From JBEIUO01 sp964549785 (lineage in GTDB: Bacteria > Planctomycetota > Phycisphaerae > Phycisphaerales > UBA1924): a stretch of DNA of 8,934 nt. This document shows positions 5,581 through 8,934 of this stretch, in pieces (position 1 is the stretch's first letter; each line of letters starts with the position of its first letter). The translations under genes were made by a program, and so were the position numbers. The notes under the pieces are model-generated. The model had not been told where the DNA came from. It was given only the letters and a program-made list of their open reading frames with translations, and made no database searches. The DNA lies in contig CAZJXA010000140.1 of NCBI GenBank assembly GCA_964549785.1, positions 1 to 8,934 on the forward strand, in the 5' to 3' direction.

Positions 5581-6087
5581 TCACACGATGACGAGATCGC
5601 CGCGTGGAGTGAGCGAAATCGCTCCCTGAACGAGCAATTGGCGGACACCCTCGTACGCGGCGTTGCACACCGCCGTGGCCAGGTTGAGGGAGCGTTCGCC
5701 CGCGGCCATGGGAAAGCGGAGAAGGTGAGCCGGATGGCTCGCGAGAATCTCGTCGGGCAATCCCGCGGACTCTCGCCCGAAGACGAAGGCATCCCCCCGC
5801 GTGAAATTCGCGTCAAAAACACTCCGAGTGGCCTTGGTGGAGAAGAGCCAAAGCTTCCGATCGGCAAGGGCGGACTGGCAGGCCCGCCACGAGTCGTGCT
5901 CAGTCACGGCGAGTCGCGGCCAGTAGTCAAGACCGGCCCGACGGCAGGCCTTCTCAGACGTATCGAATCCCAGCGGGTGCACGAGGTGAAGGGCGCAGTG
6001 GGTGGCAACGCATGTCCGGCCGATGTTGCCGGTGTTATTCGGGATTTCCGGCTGGTGGAGGACAATGTGAAAGAGCGGGTTTTTCAC
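5581..6087 (-). CDS. trmL: tRNA (cytidine/uridine-34-2'-O)-methyltransferase, TrmL type (SpoU/SPOUT)
   Basis: SAM-dependent 2'-O-methylation of the wobble nucleotide of tRNA-Leu isoacceptors in characterised TrmL. The protein is 168 aa, a stand-alone SPOUT catalytic domain and close to the usual ~155-160 aa length of TrmL. Seen: N-terminal HIVLHQPEIPNNTGNIGRTC (7-26; motif 1 with N and catalytic R), LHLVHPLGF (33-41), FGRESAGLP (102-110; motif 2) and the knot segment FPMAAGERSLNLATAV (124-139; motif 3). The start is GTG 6087, with no ATG nearby upstream and no Shine-Dalgarno. It begins 34 nt after the stop of the thioredoxin-like gene and is probably co-transcribed with it. TrmL specificity rather than another small SpoU enzyme is inferred from the length and the PEIPNNTGNIGRTC signature. 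Confidence 0.93.
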   Translation of the reverse strand: MKNPLFHIVLHQPEIPNNTGNIGRTCVATHCALHLVHPLGFDTSEKACRRAGLDYWPRLAVTEHDSWRACQSALADRKLWLFSTKATRSVFDANFTRGDAFVFGRESAGLPDEILASHPAHLLRFPMAAGERSLNLATAVCNAAYEGVRQLLVQGAISLTPRGDLVIV

Positions 6088-6121
6088 GGAGATGTCGCGC
6101 GGCGGCCAAAACTTCGAAGCC

Positions 6122-7420
6122 TCACTTGTTCTTGCCGAGCCAACCCGCCTCCGCCGCCCGCCGCGCTTTGATTCCGGGGTCGTTCTCGATAATCTTCTGC
6201 ATTGCTCCCCAAGGGCTCGAGGCCGCGGTCGCGCTCCACCACCGGGCCGTGTTGTCGGAACTCACGATCGCCCAGAAAGGAAAGAATTGCTCGCCGGTGG
6301 CCTGCTGAAGCGAACTGAGCAGGACGTTTCCGGGATCGGCGACGATGTAGTGCTTGAGATCGCGCGACTCCGCGATCCCTTTCATCCGCTTCAGCAATTT
6401 CTGGGTATCTTTATCCTCGTCCTTGAGCGCGACGCCGTTGATATTGTCAAACTGGCTCATGACCCCGATCACCACCGCGTCGCGCCCGAACTGCGTCTGC
6501 ATCTGATCCGCGAAGGGCATCACGGAGTAATAGGTCTCGGTGAAAATCGGAGACCAAAAGTAGAGAACAATCATCCGACCTTTGGTTTCGGGCTTGGAGG
6601 GAAACCAGTCAGACTGAGGCAGTACCACGATTTTAGCCGCGGCACTCGAGTTGCTGAAACCGGTCGGATTATTTGGGTCCTTCGGAATCTCGGGCCATTT
6701 GACTTCTTTGTACGCCTCAGGGCCGGGGACCGTGAATTCCTGCTCCGGCATCTGCGTGAACAAAGCCCCGCCGTGCAGGGCCGCCGTGCGGCGCGCTGCG
6801 GCGTCCCGCGCTTTCGCGTCGTTGGCGAGCCGCCCCTTGACAGTGCCGGCGTCTTCGGATTTCTCCCCCACCAATTCCGCGACGGCGGCCTCCAGCGATT
6901 CGTTTCGGATGTCGGCGTATCGCAACTGCCCCGCCCGATCAATCAGGTAGAAATCGGGGTCCTGATCAACTTTGAGTGCCTTGCGGAAGTCCCCCGAAGC
7001 GTCGTGCGCGAGCAGGAACGCCGTGTCCGCGGCCGCCGGGGGTTTGACGGAATCCGCCCACCCTTCGGGGTTGTGAACCCCGACGACGATCAACCCGTCC
7101 TTTGAGTATTTTTCCGACATTTTGCGGGCCGTCGCCATCGACCGCTTGGCGGGCGCGTACCAGTCGCTCCATGTGAAAATCAGCACCGGCTTGCCAGCGT
7201 AGTCGGCGGGGGTGAGCGCCGCGCCGTTCTGCCAGTCCGACAGTTCTCCGAGAAGGTCGTCGGGAAACGCCTGGAGTTCCAGGGAGTTGAGTTCGGTGCG
7301 GCGGGAGCCTTCCCCTTCGCGCAGAATCGTTGTCTGGGCAGAGGCACAGCCAGCCACTACAGCGCCGAGCAACGCGCACACCCGACGGAATGAAAAACAG
7401 GCCGGTTGACGACTGGACAT
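6122..7420 (-). CDS. Exported tandem thioredoxin-fold protein lacking both CxxC motifs
   Basis: 432 aa. Residues 1-31 form an export signal with a lipobox-like VAGC at Cys25, followed by ASAQ, so it is either a lipoprotein or signal-peptidase-I processed. Two TlpA/AhpC-like thioredoxin folds follow. In the first (about 70-185), GKPVLIFTWSDWYAPAK (76-92) aligns with the FWATWCGPCK pattern, but both Cys positions are replaced (Y88, A91). The cis-Pro region is DPDFYLIDRAG (154-164). In the second (about 260-415), RMIVLYFWSPIFTETYYS (282-299) has F293/T296 at those positions, with FFPFWAIV (379-386) as the cis-Pro segment. The only cysteines are in the signal region, so neither domain can run dithiol chemistry. 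A scaffold, chaperone or binding role is more likely (inference). The start ATG 7420 has AGGA 9 nt upstream. It lies between two SpoU methyltransferase genes. Confidence 0.85.
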   Translation of the reverse strand: MSSRQPACFSFRRVCALLGAVVAGCASAQTTILREGEGSRRTELNSLELQAFPDDLLGELSDWQNGAALTPADYAGKPVLIFTWSDWYAPAKRSMATARKMSEKYSKDGLIVVGVHNPEGWADSVKPPAAADTAFLLAHDASGDFRKALKVDQDPDFYLIDRAGQLRYADIRNESLEAAVAELVGEKSEDAGTVKGRLANDAKARDAAARRTAALHGGALFTQMPEQEFTVPGPEAYKEVKWPEIPKDPNNPTGFSNSSAAAKIVVLPQSDWFPSKPETKGRMIVLYFWSPIFTETYYSVMPFADQMQTQFGRDAVVIGVMSQFDNINGVALKDEDKDTQKLLKRMKGIAESRDLKHYIVADPGNVLLSSLQQATGEQFFPFWAIVSSDNTARWWSATAASSPWGAMQKIIENDPGIKARRAAEAGWLGKNK

Positions 7421-7564
7421 GGTGTGGTTTCCTGGCGAACGCGGGGAACGATGCGGATGGGATGTTAAGCCGGAAGGACGGGCAAGAATCGGAGCGCGGA
7501 TGCCGGATCGGGTCCTCTGTCCGGCCCAACCAAGTAGATGCGCGAAACGGCAAAAGGTTCGTTG
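7421..7564. other. Intergenic region between SpoU and thioredoxin-like genes
   Basis: 144 bp. It contains the AGGA ribosome-binding site of the thioredoxin-like gene (about 7429-7432) and a weak CCGGA/TCCGG inverted repeat (7503-7507 and 7520-7524, 12-nt loop). I see no convincing promoter or terminator, so read-through is possible. Confidence 0.5.
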
Positions 7565-8446
7565 TCACGAGGCCTCCGCCGCACTTGATGTCGGCAGAGA
7601 GGGAGACGCATCGGCGGTGGTCACGGCATGGACATGGTGGATCGCGATGGCCGTCGCAACGCCTACGTTCAGCGAATCGACGCCCGCGGCCATAGGGATG
7701 ACCAAGTGCCACGGGCAGGACGCCAACCCCGGCTCGGAAAGTCCAAAGCCCTCGGAGCCCACGACGAGCACCACCGGGCGCCCGGGCTTGAAGGTGCCCA
7801 ACGCGCGGGCTTCGGCTGTAAGAGTGAGAGCCGCGACGTCGAAGCCTGATCGCGCCAGTCCGAGAAGCGAGGCAGGCCAGTCGGGATCGTGGATGAAGGG
7901 AATCGAAAAGACGTGACCCATGGAAACCCGAATGGCTTTTCGGTACAGCGGGTGGCAGCATCCGGGCCCGACCACCACCCCCGCGTCTCGCGGGCCGACG
8001 AGCGCGGCAAGCGACCGAAAAATACTCCCGACGTTGTCCGGGTTGGAGACGTTTTCGAGAGCGACGATGAGTCGTGACGCGTGGATCGGACGTTGGGCGT
8101 TGCGACCGAGGGGGTCGGGCGTTCGTCCACCACTGACGAGGACGCCGCGATGAAAGGGAAAACCGGCGATCGATTGCAGAAGTTCGGTCGGGGCGACAAA
8201 GACCGGGGTAGATTCGGGCAGGCGACCCAAGGTCGCGCCGATGAGTTCGAGTCGCTGGGGCGTGACCAGGACCGACCGGATCGGGAACGCCGATTCAACC
8301 AGCCGATCCAGCGTCCACTCGCCCTCGGCGATGAAGTGACCCGCGTTGGGAGCGGCGTCCGCCACGCGGGTCTCGTGGTCGGTGAGGCGGGTGAAGTCTG
8401 AAAGACGCGGGTCGGAAGCGTCGGAGATGGGGACGAGAAGAGGCAC
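7565..8446 (-). CDS. TrmH/RlmB-type SpoU RNA 2'-O-methyltransferase
   Basis: SAM-dependent ribose 2'-O-methylation of rRNA or tRNA; 293 aa. An N-terminal substrate-binding region (about 1-120) carries HFIAEGEWTLDRLVES (37-52) and FPFHRGVLVSGGR (96-108, like the FhQG segment of RNA-binding SpoU enzymes). The C-terminal SPOUT knot domain follows: LENVSNPDNVGSIFRSLAAL (130-149; motif 1 with N138 and R144), VVGSEGFGLS (228-237; motif 2) and IPMAAGVDSLNVGVATAIAI (250-269; motif 3). The start is GTG 8446 with no Shine-Dalgarno. The last ~20 residues are a low-complexity Ala/Ser/Thr tail. Its target (23S rRNA or tRNA) cannot be decided from sequence alone. It follows the MBL-fold gene by 41 nt, consistent with one transcript. 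Confidence 0.92.
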   Translation of the reverse strand: MPLLVPISDASDPRLSDFTRLTDHETRVADAAPNAGHFIAEGEWTLDRLVESAFPIRSVLVTPQRLELIGATLGRLPESTPVFVAPTELLQSIAGFPFHRGVLVSGGRTPDPLGRNAQRPIHASRLIVALENVSNPDNVGSIFRSLAALVGPRDAGVVVGPGCCHPLYRKAIRVSMGHVFSIPFIHDPDWPASLLGLARSGFDVAALTLTAEARALGTFKPGRPVVLVVGSEGFGLSEPGLASCPWHLVIPMAAGVDSLNVGVATAIAIHHVHAVTTADASPSLPTSSAAEAS

Positions 8447-8487
8447 GGGGAAACGTAGCGAGGGCGCCCCTCAACGACGCGGACCCT

Positions 8488-8934
8488 TTATTTCGCGGTC
8501 CACGCCCACGGTTCAATGACCCACTCGAACCCGGCGCCGTCCTTGCGCACATGCCCGAGGCCCGGCCACGGCATGTGATAGCCGAAGACACGGACGCGGT
8601 CGGCGGCCAGGCGGTCGAACATCTTGACGCGCGACGCGACCGCGGCCTTCTTGTCAGAATCGAAGCCGATGGTCCACGCGGGGTTGGCGAACATCACGAC
8701 GTGATTGTGGGCCAGGTCGCCCATCGCGGCGAGTTGGTCGGAACCGCTCGAAATGATCGCGGAGGTATGACCCGCCGTGTGCCCGGGCGTGTCGATCAGT
8801 TCGAGGCCGTTCAGCACCTTGTCGCCGCCCTTGACCAATTCCATCTTGCCCTTGATCGCCGCGAAGACCTTCTGGGCTCCGGCCGCCATTCCTCTCATGG
8901 CGTCGGCGCCCAAGGCGAAGTCGGGGGCGGCCGG
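8488..8934 (-). CDS. Metallo-beta-lactamase-fold hydrolase, C-terminal part, truncated by window edge
   Basis: 149 C-terminal residues are visible; the N-terminal HxHxDH metal site lies beyond position 8934. The remaining MBL metal-site motifs are intact: LIDTPGHTAGHTS (His ligand of the third motif), the bridging Asp in MGDLAHNHV, and the final His in FGYHMPWPGLGHV. The visible end matches the layout of periplasmic-type MBL-fold hydrolases carrying a YHxPWPGLGHV ending. No internal start is needed because the frame is open to the edge. The substrate is unknown; lactonase or thioester hydrolase activities are typical of the superfamily. It ends 41 nt before the SpoU gene. Confidence 0.9.
   Translation of the reverse strand, partial: PAAPDFALGADAMRGMAAGAQKVFAAIKGKMELVKGGDKVLNGLELIDTPGHTAGHTSAIISSGSDQLAAMGDLAHNHVVMFANPAWTIGFDSDKKAAVASRVKMFDRLAADRVRVFGYHMPWPGLGHVRKDGAGFEWVIEPWAWTAK

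Noticed and set aside
6092..7105. Plus-strand open frame (337 codons) opposite the thioredoxin-like gene
   Set aside because: Shadow of the minus-strand coding sequence with atypical Arg/Gly/His-rich composition and no ribosome-binding site.

Overview
This is a GC-rich bacterial chromosomal segment in which all ten supported genes are read from the minus strand. The first (ctaB) and last (a metallo-beta-lactamase-fold gene) run off the window. The mix of a soluble Hanks-type Ser/Thr kinase, a PPP-like phosphatase, a secreted endonuclease/exonuclease/phosphatase-fold protein, a tiny lipoprotein and a cysteine-less tandem thioredoxin-fold protein suggests Planctomycetota, perhaps a Phycisphaerae-type lineage. 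That assignment is inferred from gene content; no rRNA or phylogenetic marker is present.

Layout in transcription order (right to left): the C-terminal half of an MBL-fold hydrolase (8934-8488); a SpoU RNA methyltransferase with an N-terminal substrate-binding region (8446-7565); an exported protein with two thioredoxin folds that both lack CxxC (7420-6122); a short SpoU enzyme of the TrmL type (6087-5581); a possible weak terminator (about 5544-5515); a 92-aa putative lipoprotein (5369-5091); a 16-bp perfect palindrome (5070-5085); a membrane-anchored amidase_2/PGRP-fold protein with Ser where the zinc-ligand Cys is expected (4992-4222); a 280-bp gap with a strong hairpin; a Ser/Thr protein kinase (3941-2952); a repeat-filled spacer; a PPP-like phosphatase (2881-1865); a secreted endonuclease/exonuclease/phosphatase-family protein (1871-639) overlapping it by 7 nt; and haem o synthase CtaB (461 to the left edge).

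The most coherent functional unit is kinase, then PPP-like phosphatase, then exported phosphodiesterase/nuclease-fold protein. The first two form a plausible reversible protein-phosphorylation pair. The right-hand block combines two RNA 2'-O-methyltransferase-fold enzymes with an exported thioredoxin-like protein and may be one transcript (gaps 41, 145 and 34 nt). The spacer between kinase and phosphatase is the most unusual DNA in the window. It holds six GAC-centred motifs spaced one helical turn apart, followed by a duplicated GGCAGA dimer and three tandem GGCGGAT heptamers, and it also makes the phosphatase start uncertain.

I see no rRNA, tRNA, CRISPR array, insertion sequence, phage gene or obvious defence system. 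The window looks like ordinary core or housekeeping chromosome with several non-canonical enzymes.
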